From Chlorogloea sp. CCALA 695 (GTDB lineage Bacteria > Cyanobacteriota > Cyanobacteriia > Cyanobacteriales > Chroococcidiopsidaceae), in assembly GCF_003003885.1 (NCBI RefSeq), contig NZ_PVWN01000031.1, positions 1 through 49,341 on the forward strand: a DNA stretch of 49,341 bases, given 5' to 3'. The notes beneath the pieces are model-generated. The model was not told where the DNA came from, made no database searches, and saw nothing but the letters and a program-made list of their open reading frames with translations. Shown piece by piece: positions 9,333 through 18,737 of the stretch; within the stretch, counting starts at the first letter, position 1, and the number at the start of each line of letters is the position of its first letter. The position numbers and the translations under genes were made by a program.

Positions 9333-10328
9333 CTAAAAAAACCAGCCATAAGAATGCAAGCCTTTACCTAAAAGATTGACTCCCAAATAACAAACCCAGA
9401 CCACCACAAACCCCGCCGAGGCTAAAATAGCCGGACTGCGACCTTGCCAACCACGAGTAATTCGAGAGTGGAGGTAAGCTGCAAATACTAGCCAAGTAAT
9501 CAAAGCCCAAGTTTCTTTAGGATCCCAACTCCAGTAAGATCCCCAAGCTTCATTTGCCCAAACTCCCCCGGCAATAATCCCGATAGTAAGTAAAGGAAAT
9601 CCTAGCCCAATAATCCGGTAACTAATATTATCTAAAGTTTCCGCAAGGCTGAGGCGCTGGGGTGAAAGAGGTTCGGCTACAGTTTCAGTAGTTAAGTTAA
9701 GCACCGCCGTATTACCATTACTGTTGTAGTCAGTAGTCGTAATCGCCAATCTTTGCGCCGCCAAATCTGTAGCCCGATGCAGGCGATAGCCACCCGTACC
9801 GACAGAGCTACCCCGCAATTCGATATTTGCCCCACGAGTCACAATTAAAAATGCGATCGCTAGTAACGAACCCACCATCAAAGCTGAATAGCTCAACATC
9901 ATCACGCTGACGTGCATCATCAGCCAATTGGACTTGAGCGCCGGGACTAAAGGCTCAGAATTTTGCATTTTAGAAGGCAAAGTTAAAGTTGCAAAAGCAA
10001 CAATCGCCATAGCTACAGGCGCAGTGGCAACCCCTACTAAACGACTGCGGCTATTGTTTTCTGCCAAAAAGTGAATAGTTGTAATTCCCCAAGCTAGAAA
10101 AAACAGCGACTCGTACAAATTACTTAAAGGAAAGTAGCCCGCTTCAATCCATCTAGCGCCTAATAAAGTCGCCATACACAAATTTGCGATCGCCATTCCC
10201 GCCGTTCCCATTGCTGGTAAATAACGCAATTGGGGAAAAGCTGCCCCTACCCAGTAAATTAACATAGTGGCGAATAACACCGCAAAAGCAGCATTATCTA
10301 GCCAATTCTGGAGTGAAACCAAATTCAT
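9333..10328 (-). CDS. ccsA: Cytochrome c maturation protein, CcsA/CcsB (haem-handling, WWD domain)
   Basis: This 331-residue polytopic protein has about eight hydrophobic segments and the tryptophan-rich haem-binding signature of system II cytochrome c biogenesis: [20 protein letters not shown] at about 254-273. Conserved histidines lie in the membrane flanks ([12 protein letters not shown] near 138, YLHSR near 287). The family (ResC; chloroplast ycf5/CcsA; named CcsB in some databases) presents haem for ligation to apocytochromes, working with the second subunit Ccs1/ResB, which is not in this window. The hydrophilic loop at about 166-220 is longer than the core helices need and is probably lineage-specific. 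Start ATG is clear. Confidence 0.93.
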   Translation of the reverse strand: MNLVSLQNWLDNAAFAVLFATMLIYWVGAAFPQLRYLPAMGTAGMAIANLCMATLLGARWIEAGYFPLSNLYESLFFLAWGITTIHFLAENNSRSRLVGVATAPVAMAIVAFATLTLPSKMQNSEPLVPALKSNWLMMHVSVMMLSYSALMVGSLLAIAFLIVTRGANIELRGSSVGTGGYRLHRATDLAAQRLAITTTDYNSNGNTAVLNLTTETVAEPLSPQRLSLAETLDNISYRIIGLGFPLLTIGIIAGGVWANEAWGSYWSWDPKETWALITWLVFAAYLHSRITRGWQGRSPAILASAGFVVVWVCYLGVNLLGKGLHSYGWFF

Positions 10329-10455
10329 ATAGTGTTCTCCACGTCGTTTTAAGCTAAAAATTTATTTCTACTCTCATCGATCCTAACTGCAACTGCTACT
10401 TGAATGCTGACGTAAGTTTAAAGACTTTATTATTTAAAGTTGAAGTTCTGCAATT

Positions 10456-12072
10456 TTAGGGTGTCGGCGATGGAGACGTAGATAAAGGCTTAGGTGCAGT
10501 TTTATTAAGCGCCATAAAAATGTCATAACGAATACTATGACGATCTTTTACCGCCGTTGTTACTCCGATTGAGCGTACCGCCTCTAGAGCAATTTGTTGA
10601 TTGGGGATAATTTGCGGTAAGGGTAAGTTTTTGAACGTTGGATTGATATTTAAGAAAAACTGCCCATTATTAGGGCTAAGTTGGGATGGGACGGCTGTTT
10701 GAAATTGCTCGGTACTAGCTAAATTGACCGCAGGTTGGGGAATAATTTTTTCTGCTAAAGGTGCGCCGAGGGTAAAAAAAGCGATGCTTTCATCTAACCA
10801 GCCATGAGTTGCCGTCAGCGTACCGTAGGGGGCAATCCAATTGACAACAGGTTTTCCCGCAACTTGGGTTTCTTGTACTTTGAATTGATACTGACTGCTA
10901 ATTACTTTATCTATTTCCTGGAAGGCTTTTTTGGCTTTGTCCGAGTCTTTTGCTTGCACCATAAACGCCAACGACAAGGCAAAGTCATTCGGTGAAGCCC
11001 CAGCTTTTATTGTTGCTGGAATTACAGCTAAGGAAAACTCGCCATCCATCCAACTTAGCAAATCATCATCTAAATCTAATCCGGTAGTGTTTTTAACACC
11101 CGCGCGTAAATTTTCTGGGGGAATAGGTGCAAGAGGATTAGTTTTCACTGATCGCAAATAATCAAGCCATAATTGCTGTAAGTTTCCCCCCGATACCATC
11201 ATCAAGGTTTCGGCGGGTAAAAGGTTTTGCATTTTTCCAGCATTATTTTGCACCAAATGAACGCGATCGCTATCTGGCTTCAACCACGATACACTTCTTA
11301 AACCAATCCCTTGTGGCTCTAGACTAATTGTGGTAGCTAACCCTTGATTTTCTTGGAGTTGGGCTAGTTGAGGAGACAGTTTTTGGGGATTGCTATTTAC
11401 TAGCCGAGCGGCGGCAGGAATATTAACGTACACTTGAGCAAAATGATTTTCTTTGGCAATTTCTCCAAATTTTTCCTGAAAACCAGGCATTTTTACTAAA
11501 GAGTTTTTCCCAAAATAGGTATCAATTACGTTTTCCGTAGCTTTGGGATTGTCGCTAATAACTAAAAAACGATTATCTATTACGGTTGCAGAGTAATTTG
11601 GAGTTTCTTTTATTTCAATACCTTTATAAGTGCGACTTTTCGATTTTTGAGCAAGGGGTTTTGATAGCAATGAGGCTGCTAAGTTGGGTTTAGCAATCGG
11701 TAGTACCATTACCATTACTGGCGCTGCTTGGAGAGACATTACAGCTAAAGTTGCTTTTTTACCTACCCAAGGCTGGATATCTTTTTGATAGTTGTATCCA
11801 TTGTCAGTAAGGGTGCGATCGCGCCATTCCACCAAATAATTATCTAGAATAGCTTGAGTTTGGGGTGTACCAAATTCCCGCAATTGCTGCCATTTGCTCG
11901 GCTCTGTAGACACAGAAACCGTAAGTAAAGCTTCTTGAGGAATGATATTAGCACCAAGAGGCAATTGAGCTAATTTTTGGGGTTGAATTAACAGCCAGTA
12001 AGCGGCGATTCCACCACCAACTAGCAAACTGGTTGCTAATATCGGTAGCAGTAATTTATTATTTTTTCTCAT
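10456..12072 (-). CDS. DUF3352 family protein with N-terminal membrane anchor
   Basis: The 538-residue protein begins MRKNNK, then has one hydrophobic helix at about 8-27 and a large extracytoplasmic region. Its start (PQEALLTVSVSTEPSKWQQL) and the repeated 'VIDNRFLVISDNPKATENVIDT'-type elements match cyanobacterial DUF3352 proteins as I remember them. The function of DUF3352 is unknown. No catalytic motif is visible. The C-terminus is Pro/Ser/Thr-rich (KPLSTSPSPTP). It lies 103 bases upstream-to-downstream of pstB and in the same orientation, but nothing links it to phosphate uptake. Confidence 0.7.
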   Translation of the reverse strand: MRKNNKLLLPILATSLLVGGGIAAYWLLIQPQKLAQLPLGANIIPQEALLTVSVSTEPSKWQQLREFGTPQTQAILDNYLVEWRDRTLTDNGYNYQKDIQPWVGKKATLAVMSLQAAPVMVMVLPIAKPNLAASLLSKPLAQKSKSRTYKGIEIKETPNYSATVIDNRFLVISDNPKATENVIDTYFGKNSLVKMPGFQEKFGEIAKENHFAQVYVNIPAAARLVNSNPQKLSPQLAQLQENQGLATTISLEPQGIGLRSVSWLKPDSDRVHLVQNNAGKMQNLLPAETLMMVSGGNLQQLWLDYLRSVKTNPLAPIPPENLRAGVKNTTGLDLDDDLLSWMDGEFSLAVIPATIKAGASPNDFALSLAFMVQAKDSDKAKKAFQEIDKVISSQYQFKVQETQVAGKPVVNWIAPYGTLTATHGWLDESIAFFTLGAPLAEKIIPQPAVNLASTEQFQTAVPSQLSPNNGQFFLNINPTFKNLPLPQIIPNQQIALEAVRSIGVTTAVKDRHSIRYDIFMALNKTAPKPLSTSPSPTP

Positions 12073-12175
12073 CGATTAAAAGTAGTTGTTAACACGCTAG
12101 GCAATGCTATTGTCACTTTAGCTAATTGCTAGATGCTAACCAAGTTTGATTTTGAGCAGGTAAAATAATCGCCAT

Positions 12176-12982
12176 TTACCCAAAACGTCCGCTCACATAT
12201 GCCTGGGTTGATTTCTCTTGAGGATTTTGGAAGATGACTTCAGTATTATCATGCTCTACTAAATAGCCCATTCTTCCGCCTTTATCTGTTGGCTCAACGT
12301 TAAAAAATGCCGTCATATCGGATACTCTAGAGGCTTGCTGCATATTGTGGGTAACAATCACAATAGTGTATTTTTGCTTAAGTTCTTGCAGCAATTCTTC
12401 AATTTTGATTGTTGAAATAGGATCGAGCGCCGAACATGGCTCATCCATCAGAATAATTTCTGGTTGAACGGCTACCGCACGAGCAATACACAAACGCTGT
12501 TGTTGTCCTCCCGAAAGCGATAAACCGCTTTGCTTGAGTTTGTCTTTGACTTCATCCCATAAAGCCGCTTGTCTAAGCGATTGCTCTACCAATTCATCCA
12601 TATCGCCGCGATAGCCGTTAATTTTAGCGCCAAAGGTAATATTGTCGTAAATTGATTTGGGGAAAGGGTTAGGTTTTTGAAATACCATCCCCACTTGTCG
12701 CCGTACTTCTACAGGATCTATAGAAGGCGCATAAAGGTTTTGATCGTAGTAAAAAACTTTTCCTTCGCAACGAAAACTATCAACTAAGTCATTAAGACGG
12801 TTGTAACAGCGCAGCAAGGTACTTTTTCCACAACCAGAGGGGCCAATAAAGGAAGTAATCTGGTTTTTGGGAATGTTTAAAGAAATGTTTTTTAGAGCTA
12901 AGAAATTTCCATAATAAACATTAAGATTTTCTGTGCGGAGAATGGTCTGCGTTTTATTGAGAGTGAGACTGTCAGTAGCCAT
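12176..12982 (-). CDS. pstB: Phosphate ABC transporter ATP-binding protein
   Basis: The 268-residue ATPase has Walker [10 protein letters not shown] (47-55), ABC signature LSGGQQQR (about 156-163) and Walker [13 protein letters not shown] (about 176-187). PstB-specific features are CYNRLNDL after Walker A and [14 protein letters not shown] at the Q-loop. It energises inner-membrane phosphate uptake with PstA and PstC. It is the last gene of the pstSCAB series; the gap after pstA is 81 bases. Expression is likely governed by the Pho box before pstS. Confidence 0.97.
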   Translation of the reverse strand: MATDSLTLNKTQTILRTENLNVYYGNFLALKNISLNIPKNQITSFIGPSGCGKSTLLRCYNRLNDLVDSFRCEGKVFYYDQNLYAPSIDPVEVRRQVGMVFQKPNPFPKSIYDNITFGAKINGYRGDMDELVEQSLRQAALWDEVKDKLKQSGLSLSGGQQQRLCIARAVAVQPEIILMDEPCSALDPISTIKIEELLQELKQKYTIVIVTHNMQQASRVSDMTAFFNVEPTDKGGRMGYLVEHDNTEVIFQNPQEKSTQAYVSGRFG

Positions 12983-13063
12983 AATTAGGAGTGAGTATGT
13001 TGATAAGTGTTGGGGCGAAGGTCAAACGTTAAATTTCTGATTGTTAAGTTTAAATTCAAACCA

Positions 13064-13954
13064 TCAAGCCCGTTTGCGAGTAGCTATCCGAGAAATAATG
13101 CTCGTAATTAAAACTAAAAATACTAAAACTAAAGAAGCCGCCCAAGCCAATTCTTGCTGATTGTCAAACGGGACGATCGCAAAGTTGTAAACTAAAACCG
13201 CCAGTGATGGCGTAGGAGACGTTAAGTTGGTGGGCCAAAACTGCGTAAACAGCGCTGTAAATAGTAATGGTGCGGTTTCTCCCGCCGCTCTAGCGATCGC
13301 TAGAGTTGTTCCGGTAACAATTGCTGGAATCGCTACAGGTAAAACAACTTGAACTACCGTTTGAAACTTAGTTGCGCCAATTCCTACCGCCGCTTGGCGC
13401 AAGTCTCTGGAGACTAATTGCAGCGATTCGTCGGTAGTGCGGACAATAATCGGTAGCATCAAAATTGATAAAGCAATGCCACCTGCGATCGCACTGAAGC
13501 CGCCCATTGTCAACACGACAACCCCGTAGGCGAACACTCCAGCAATAATTGATGGAACACCGCTCAAAACGTTAGTAGCAAACCGGATAGTATCAGCTAC
13601 TTTACCTTTGCTAAACTCCGTTAAATAAATTGCTGCCAGTACCCCTACAGGAATGCTAATTAAAGCTGCAATCCCTACCATTATTAAAGTCCCGACAATG
13701 GCGCTGCCAAAGCCACCACCCTCTACTAACGGGGGTGGCGGGAGTTCGGTAAACACGCCCAAGTTGAGACGGCTAAAACCTTTGATTGTAACGTAGCTAA
13801 GTACGGCAATTAGAGGAATTAAAGCAGCGATCGCACAGGCAAACGCCAAAGTTGTCATCACTGTACCAAAGATGACTCTTTGAGAGTTAGGAGAACGATT
13901 CAAGCTGCGGTTTACAGTGCTTTTAGAAAATCGCTCTGGATTTTGAGGTATCAT
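13064..13954 (-). CDS. pstA: Phosphate ABC transporter permease PstA
   Basis: This 296-residue permease has six predicted membrane helices. The EAA-type cytoplasmic loop is LRQAAVGIGATKFQTVVQVVL (about 185-205, split here: LRQAAVGIGATK then FQTVVQVVLP). With PstC it forms the membrane channel. It is immediately downstream of pstC (44-base gap) in the order S-C-A-B. Homology to PstC over the C-terminal half (ATGETAPLLFTAL-like ARAAGETAPLLF) is as expected. Confidence 0.95.
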   Translation of the reverse strand: MIPQNPERFSKSTVNRSLNRSPNSQRVIFGTVMTTLAFACAIAALIPLIAVLSYVTIKGFSRLNLGVFTELPPPPLVEGGGFGSAIVGTLIMVGIAALISIPVGVLAAIYLTEFSKGKVADTIRFATNVLSGVPSIIAGVFAYGVVVLTMGGFSAIAGGIALSILMLPIIVRTTDESLQLVSRDLRQAAVGIGATKFQTVVQVVLPVAIPAIVTGTTLAIARAAGETAPLLFTALFTQFWPTNLTSPTPSLAVLVYNFAIVPFDNQQELAWAASLVLVFLVLITSIISRIATRKRA

Positions 13955-13998
13955 AATTTGTGCTTTTTTTCTAGCTTCACGGCAGTAAATTTTTCAAC

Positions 13999-14949
13999 TT
14001 AAATTCTCCCAACTTTACGCACTACTAGCTCTGCCAGAACATTAACGACCAAAGTTAGTCCAAATAAAACTAAAGCAGCGTACATCAAAGCGGCGGTTTG
14101 AATACCATCGGCTTCGGCAAATTGATTAGCCAGCAACGAAGCAATGGTATTTCCTGTAGTCAAAATAGATGGACTAATGCGGTTAGAGTTGCCGATAATC
14201 ATTGTTACCGCCATTGTCTCACCCATTGCCCTCCCTAGCCCCAACATTGTTGCCCCTACAATCCCCGAAGTTGCCGCCGGGAGTAAAACTCGAAAAATTG
14301 TTTCCCAGCGCGTCGCCCCTAAGCCATAGGCAGCTTGGCGCAAGTCCGGCGGTAATGAAACCAAAGCATCGCGGGATATTGCCGTAATAATTGGCAATAT
14401 CATAATTGTCAAAACTATACCCGCCGGGAATATACCAGGGCCCGAAGGAGGTGTACCAAATATTGGTAGCCAACCTAAAGATGAGTGCAATACACGACCA
14501 ATAGGTGTAAGTATGGGAATCAATACAAAAATGCCCCACAAGCCGTACACTACACTAGGAATTGCTGCTAGTAGTTCAATAAGAAATACAACTACAGTTT
14601 GCACCGAGACGGGGAGAAAATTCTCGCTAACTACTAAAGCTGTTCCTACACCAATAGGGACAGCTAGTAGTAAAGCAATAAATGCCGTAACTATAGTTCC
14701 GTAAATTTGGGGTAATGCGCCGTACTCCTCTTTTACAGGATTCCAAGCTGTAGAAGTCAAAAATCCTAAACCATATCTTTGAATTGCTGGCATTGCTTCA
14801 ATTGCTACTTCTAAAGCAATCCAAAGTAACACCGCCGCGATCGCCATTGCTAGTAGGCGCGTTAGCCAAACAAAGCCTAGGTCGAGATTTTTTTCCCAAC
14901 TAGCGCGGGGTTTGATGGTTGTTTGGGCTTGGGGGGTAAGCGAACTCAT
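13999..14949 (-). CDS. pstC: Phosphate ABC transporter permease PstC
   Basis: This 316-residue permease has six helices, with an EAA loop LRQAAYGLGATRWETIFRVL (about 209-228) and LGRAMGETMAVTMIIGN (about 243-259) typical of PstC. It has the long periplasmic loop after helix 1 (YGLGFLTSTAWNPVKEEYGA) expected for the family. It sits 78 bases downstream of pstS; the gap contains a GCGATAGCGC-type repeat (14971-15007) that may reduce read-through or stabilise the upstream transcript. Confidence 0.96.
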   Translation of the reverse strand: MSSLTPQAQTTIKPRASWEKNLDLGFVWLTRLLAMAIAAVLLWIALEVAIEAMPAIQRYGLGFLTSTAWNPVKEEYGALPQIYGTIVTAFIALLLAVPIGVGTALVVSENFLPVSVQTVVVFLIELLAAIPSVVYGLWGIFVLIPILTPIGRVLHSSLGWLPIFGTPPSGPGIFPAGIVLTIMILPIITAISRDALVSLPPDLRQAAYGLGATRWETIFRVLLPAATSGIVGATMLGLGRAMGETMAVTMIIGNSNRISPSILTTGNTIASLLANQFAEADGIQTAALMYAALVLFGLTLVVNVLAELVVRKVGRI

Positions 14950-14970
14950 GAGTTATTTTCCTATAAACAA

Positions 14971-15007
14971 GGGCGATAGCGCAAGCGCGCCCGGTTACGG
15001 GCTTCGC
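14971..15007. repeat. GC-rich interspersed repeat between pstS and pstC
   Basis: GGGCGATAGCGCAAGCGCGC is followed by CCGGTTACGGGCTTCGC. GCGC/CGCG palindromic parts can fold (GGGCG with CGCCC-like pairing; GCGCAAGCGC hairpin). A relative lies at 45888-45920 (GCGATAGCGCCAGCGCGCTC). Such elements are dispersed in cyanobacterial genomes. Inside the pst operon it could account for differential expression of pstS over pstCAB. Confidence 0.55.
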
Positions 15008-15027
15008 AATTTTGGCTATCAAAGCTA

Positions 15028-16125
15028 TTAATTACTAATAGCATCAACGGCTGGCTGTACTTTACTGACTACGCTTTCTGGCAAAGGTACATAGCCTAAT
15101 TCGCCGCTAAACTTTTGTCCTTCTGTCAAGCTCCATTTGAGCATATTTTCTACAGCCTGGGCTTTCGCTGGATCGTCGTAGGTTTTGTAAGCCATGATCC
15201 AAGAATAGGAAACTATGGGGTACGATTCCGCACTAGGTGGATCAGGAGCAAATGCTAAAAAATCTTCGGGTAGCGTTACTGACGCTAGGGCGGCGGAAGC
15301 TGATTCTGGTGTTGCGGCTACGTACTTACCTGCTTTATTTTCTAAAATAGCGAAGGGAATTTTATTTTGCGTAGCATATCCGTACTCAGTGTAACCAATT
15401 GCACCTTGAGTTTGTTGGATCTGTGCCGTTACGCCTTCATTTCCTTTGGCTCCCGTGCCTGCGGGCCAACTAACAGACTTGCCTTCTCCTGGCCCACTTT
15501 TCCAAGCTGGACTAACGGTACTAAGGTGTTTTGTTAATACGGCGGTCGTGCCACTACCATCAGAACGATAAATAATTGTAATTGGTTGGTCGGGTAGCTT
15601 TAAGTCTGGATTAATCTTGGCAATTCTGGGATCGTTCCAGTTGGTAATTTTGCCCTGTAGGATATCTGGATAGACATCTCTTGATAACTTTATTCCTTCT
15701 ACTCCAGGCAAATTGTAAGCTAAGACAACGCTTCCGGCGGTTGCCGGAACTAACAACACTCCGCGAGATACTTTAGCAATTTCTTCTTTGGTCATGCCAG
15801 TGTCACTGCCGCCAAAGTCTATAGTTCCGGCGGTAAACTGTTTTACACCCGCACCACTACCTACCGATTGATAACTAATTTTGGTGTTGGGGTTAGTCTT
15901 GTTGTATTCAGAAAACCAACGCTGATACAATGGCGCAGGAAAGGAAGCCCCTGCACCATTTAGAGTTGCACCCGCAGCACTGGTATCGGCGGCAGGACTA
16001 GCAGAAGCGTTAGTATCGATGCTAGGAGCATTTTGGGTTTGTGGCCCACAGGAGGCAATTCCAAAGGAAAGGGCTACCAGCGACAATAAAAAAGCTCTGC
16101 GATTTGAATCAATCCGGGAAAACAT
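15028..16125 (-). CDS. pstS: Phosphate-binding lipoprotein PstS
   Basis: The 365-residue substrate-binding protein has a lipoprotein signal ending in the lipobox IASC (cysteine about residue 26), then a Ser/Ala-rich linker. The PstS fold contains LNGAGASFPAPLYQRWFSEY (about 54-73), SVGSGAGVKQF, DFGGSD and YRSDGSGTTAVLTKHL. These match the phosphate-contacting loops of the family. It captures periplasmic phosphate for PstCAB. It is first in the operon, and its start lies about 50 bases from a three-unit Pho box, so induction under phosphate starvation through SphS/SphR is expected. Confidence 0.97.
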   Translation of the reverse strand: MFSRIDSNRRAFLLSLVALSFGIASCGPQTQNAPSIDTNASASPAADTSAAGATLNGAGASFPAPLYQRWFSEYNKTNPNTKISYQSVGSGAGVKQFTAGTIDFGGSDTGMTKEEIAKVSRGVLLVPATAGSVVLAYNLPGVEGIKLSRDVYPDILQGKITNWNDPRIAKINPDLKLPDQPITIIYRSDGSGTTAVLTKHLSTVSPAWKSGPGEGKSVSWPAGTGAKGNEGVTAQIQQTQGAIGYTEYGYATQNKIPFAILENKAGKYVAATPESASAALASVTLPEDFLAFAPDPPSAESYPIVSYSWIMAYKTYDDPAKAQAVENMLKWSLTEGQKFSGELGYVPLPESVVSKVQPAVDAISN

Positions 16126-16175
16126 AGGAAGCTCTGCGTATTTTTACGAGTATTCGTATCGACCTTAGCGTTTTG

Positions 16176-16205
16176 TTGTAAAGACAAGGTTAAGAAAAAA
16201 TTAAG
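16176..16205 (-). promoter_or_regulatory. Cyanobacterial Pho box (three 8-base repeats, 11-base period) upstream of pstS
   Basis: Read on the minus strand, three units follow each other with three-base spacers: CTTAATTT, CTTAACCT and CTTTACAA. On the plus strand these are 16198-16205, 16187-16194 and 16176-16183. This matches the known SphR/PhoB binding layout of cyanobacteria (tandem CTTAACCT-like octamers every 11 bases). The middle unit is a perfect consensus. The box lies 51-80 bases upstream of the pstS start. Binding is inferred from the pattern. Confidence 0.85.
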
Positions 16206-16365
16206 AATACTAAAAGCTGTAGTGAAAAGATTATTTAGATAAAATGACCGTATATTACAATTTATGTCCTAAGTTTTATTAAATGTCCATCGCAAAAACC
16301 GAAGTAAAAGGCGCGATCCAGTGGTAAAATGCCAACACTTAAGTCACGCATTATAGGGTCAAAAA

Positions 16366-17475
16366 GTGGTTCAAGCACCCTTGTCAACCGCCTTTAATAA
16401 ATTGAATACCGATTCGCCTAGCGATCAAGAGTTACTAAAAGAGTGGCTCGATGTTTTAGCAAAGCAAATAATCAGTGGAGAAGTAATTGAGCGAGAAATA
16501 GCGATCGCCCTTACTAATATTGAGGGGCAAGAAAATATTTTACTGTTATGTGCTGCCGCCGATCGCGTTCGTCAAGCTTGTTGCGGCAATATCGTAGATT
16601 TGTGCAGTATTATCAATGTCAAATCAGGGAATTGTTCGGAAAACTGCGGCTTTTGCTCCCAGTCGGCGCACCATCAAGGCAATGATTCCCCCGTGTACGG
16701 CTTAAAGTCTAGCGAGGAAATTCTAGCGCAAGCTAAAGCCGCCGAAGCCGCCGGAGCAAAACGTTTTTGCCTGGTAAGTCAAGGACGCGGGCCGAAATAC
16801 AGCAGCCCTAAATCTACAGAATTTGAGCAGATTTTAGCCACCGTAGAGCAAATTATCGCCGAGACGAATATCAAGCCCTGTTGCGCGTTAGGGGAAGTTA
16901 CTCCCGGACAAGCCCAAGCTTTAAAAGAAGCTGGGGTAACACGCTACAACCACAATTTAGAGGCTTCAGAAAGCTTTTTTCCGAATATAGTTACAACTCA
17001 TACTTGGCGCGATCGCGTAGCTACCATCAAAAACCTCAAAGCCGCCGGAATTCAAGCTTGCACCGGGGGAATTATGGGATTGGGGGAAAGCTGGGAAGAC
17101 CGGGTTGATTTGGCTTTAGCTTTGCGCGAACTAGAAGTTGAATCCGTACCCATAAACTTACTTAATCCCCGTGAGGGAACGCCCTTAAGTAATCTCCCTA
17201 AACTAGACCCCTATGAAGCCCTAAAGGCGATCGCTATTTTTCGTCTTATCCTACCAACGCAAATTTTACGTTACGCTGGCGGTCGTGAGGCAGTAATGGG
17301 CGAACTTCAATCAATGGGTTTAAAAGCTGGCATTAATGCTATGCTCGTCGGTCATTACTTAACGACCATGGGACAACCCCCAGAGCAAGACCAAGCTATG
17401 CTGAAAAGTCTAGACCTTATTGGTGGTGAAGCCCCAATCCCTGGCGAACGGCTCCGTGAGGAGATGAAAAGATGA
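16366..17475 (+). CDS. bioB: Biotin synthase
   Basis: The 369-residue radical-SAM enzyme inserts sulfur into dethiobiotin to make biotin. The SAM-cluster motif is C90-x3-C94-x2-C97 in SGNCSENCGFCSQS, followed by family blocks YNHNLEAS, GGIMGLGES and INLLNPREGTPL, and MLVGHYLTTMGQ at the C-terminus. It starts with GTG; no earlier in-frame start fits. It diverges from pstS. bioY follows 31 bases later, so the two likely form a biotin synthesis-and-uptake operon. No bioF, bioA or bioD is nearby. Confidence 0.97.
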   Translation: MVQAPLSTAFNKLNTDSPSDQELLKEWLDVLAKQIISGEVIEREIAIALTNIEGQENILLLCAAADRVRQACCGNIVDLCSIINVKSGNCSENCGFCSQSAHHQGNDSPVYGLKSSEEILAQAKAAEAAGAKRFCLVSQGRGPKYSSPKSTEFEQILATVEQIIAETNIKPCCALGEVTPGQAQALKEAGVTRYNHNLEASESFFPNIVTTHTWRDRVATIKNLKAAGIQACTGGIMGLGESWEDRVDLALALRELEVESVPINLLNPREGTPLSNLPKLDPYEALKAIAIFRLILPTQILRYAGGREAVMGELQSMGLKAGINAMLVGHYLTTMGQPPEQDQAMLKSLDLIGGEAPIPGERLREEMKR

Positions 17476-17506
17476 GATTGTATTTTATCCCCTTTGTATC
17501 CTCACC

Positions 17507-18088
17507 GTGACTGCTCCCAATCAAATAATGTGGGCTTTTATCGGCTTACTCTTAACTATTGGCGGTACTTTTTTAGATGCTTACATTACCACTTCACCTT
17601 TGAACTGGGATGATAGCGGGGTGCAAACTTTTTTCTTGGGTGTCACCTATCAAATTGGCGCAGTGCTACTAATAGGTTGTGTCGGTGGTAAGAATGCTGG
17701 AGCGATTTCTCAAATTGCTTATCTATTACTTGGCTTAACTTGGCTACCTGTATTTTCTCAAGGTGGTGGCGTTGACTATTTAAGACAGCCTTACTTTGGT
17801 TATGTATTGGGGTTTATTCCCGGTGCGTGGCTTTGTGGTCTATTAGCTTTCAAAACTCAGCCAAAAATAGAATCTCTTGCCTTTAGTTGCTTTTTTGGCT
17901 TGGCGGCGGTTCATCTGACCGGATTAAGTTATTTAATTTTTGGTCATACTTTCAACTGGGTCAATTCTCAATTACCTTTATTACAGTTAGCTCTTAAATA
18001 TTCTTTATACCCTTTGCCAGGACAGTTAGTAGTAGTTTGTGCTGTCACAGTTGTAGCTTACGGGTTAAGACACTTGATGTTTTATTAA
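17507..18088 (+). CDS. bioY: BioY biotin transporter (ECF S-component)
   Basis: This 193-residue hydrophobic protein has about six membrane segments and the BioY features GGTFLDAYITTSPLNWDDSG near the N-terminus, AYLLLGLTWLPVFSQGGGVDYL at about 72-93, and GYVLGFIPGAWLCG at about 97-110. In the family, G-rich segments bind biotin. It starts with GTG (GTG ACT GCT CCC). It lies 31 bases after bioB. No EcfA or EcfT gene is adjacent, so it would work alone or with distant ECF subunits. Confidence 0.88.
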   Translation: MTAPNQIMWAFIGLLLTIGGTFLDAYITTSPLNWDDSGVQTFFLGVTYQIGAVLLIGCVGGKNAGAISQIAYLLLGLTWLPVFSQGGGVDYLRQPYFGYVLGFIPGAWLCGLLAFKTQPKIESLAFSCFFGLAAVHLTGLSYLIFGHTFNWVNSQLPLLQLALKYSLYPLPGQLVVVCAVTVVAYGLRHLMFY

Positions 18089-18168
18089 AACTCACTTAAA
18101 TTTATTTTTCACTTATAGCTGCTTCCAGTTCAAAAGTTTAACTTTTTCTGCGGTTTTTGCAAATTATT

Positions 18169-18642
18169 ATGGTTTTAAAAAATAGGATATTTTGGATTAT
18201 TGCTAGTATTAGCCTGTGCTTAGACCAAGCTACTAAGTATTGGGTAGTTCAAAACTTTAATTTATTAGAAACCCAGCCATTAATACCAGGCGTATTTCAT
18301 TTTACTTATGTTAGAAACACCGGAGCAGCTTTTAGCCTGCTTGCTGGCAATACTTCTATACTACGCTGGCTATCTTTGTTTGTTAGTTTAGGTCTAATGA
18401 GCTTTGCCTTGTTTGGCGGCAAATTAAAAAAGCTCGAACAAATAAGTTATGGGCTGCTTTTAGGCGGCGCAATGGGCAATGGAATTGATAGATTTATTTT
18501 TGGTAGCGTTGTAGATTTCATAGATTTACGCTTAATTCGATTTGCAGTATTTAATTTAGCGGATGTGTCTATTAACCTAGGAATTATTTGTTGGTTGGTA
18601 GATAGTTTCATAAAACCAAGCTCCCAGAATAATCGCCCTTAA
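18169..18642 (+). CDS. lspA: Lipoprotein signal peptidase II
   Basis: The 157-residue inner-membrane aspartic protease cleaves prolipoprotein signal peptides. Four hydrophobic helices are visible. Conserved motifs are DQATKYWV (about 19-26), VRNTGAAFSLL (48-58), GNGIDRF (103-109, catalytic D107) and FNLADVSIN (128-136, catalytic D132). I choose the ATG at 18169 rather than an in-frame TTG at 18157, since the family begins close to the first helix. A perfect 20-bp hairpin follows. Confidence 0.95.
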   Translation: MVLKNRIFWIIASISLCLDQATKYWVVQNFNLLETQPLIPGVFHFTYVRNTGAAFSLLAGNTSILRWLSLFVSLGLMSFALFGGKLKKLEQISYGLLLGGAMGNGIDRFIFGSVVDFIDLRLIRFAVFNLADVSINLGIICWLVDSFIKPSSQNNRP

Positions 18643-18648
18643 TTAAAA

Positions 18649-18692
18649 AAAGTTACTGTTTAGATAACTCACGTTATCTAAACAGTAACTTT
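18649..18692. terminator. Perfect 20-bp inverted repeat, bidirectional terminator
   Basis: AAAGTTACTGTTTAGATAAC (18649-18668) and its exact complement (18673-18692) flank a TCAC loop. The hairpin arms end in an A-run on the left and TTT on the right, so it can terminate on both strands. It lies between convergent lspA (stop 18642) and the repeat-protein gene (stop 18738). Confidence 0.85.
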
Positions 18693-18737
18693 GTAAACCA
18701 AACTAAGAAACTGTAACTTAGTTTTACTTTAAATCAA

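Noticed and set aside
14144-14704. Open frames on the plus strand within pstC
   Set aside because: They are shadow frames of a highly conserved membrane protein gene.
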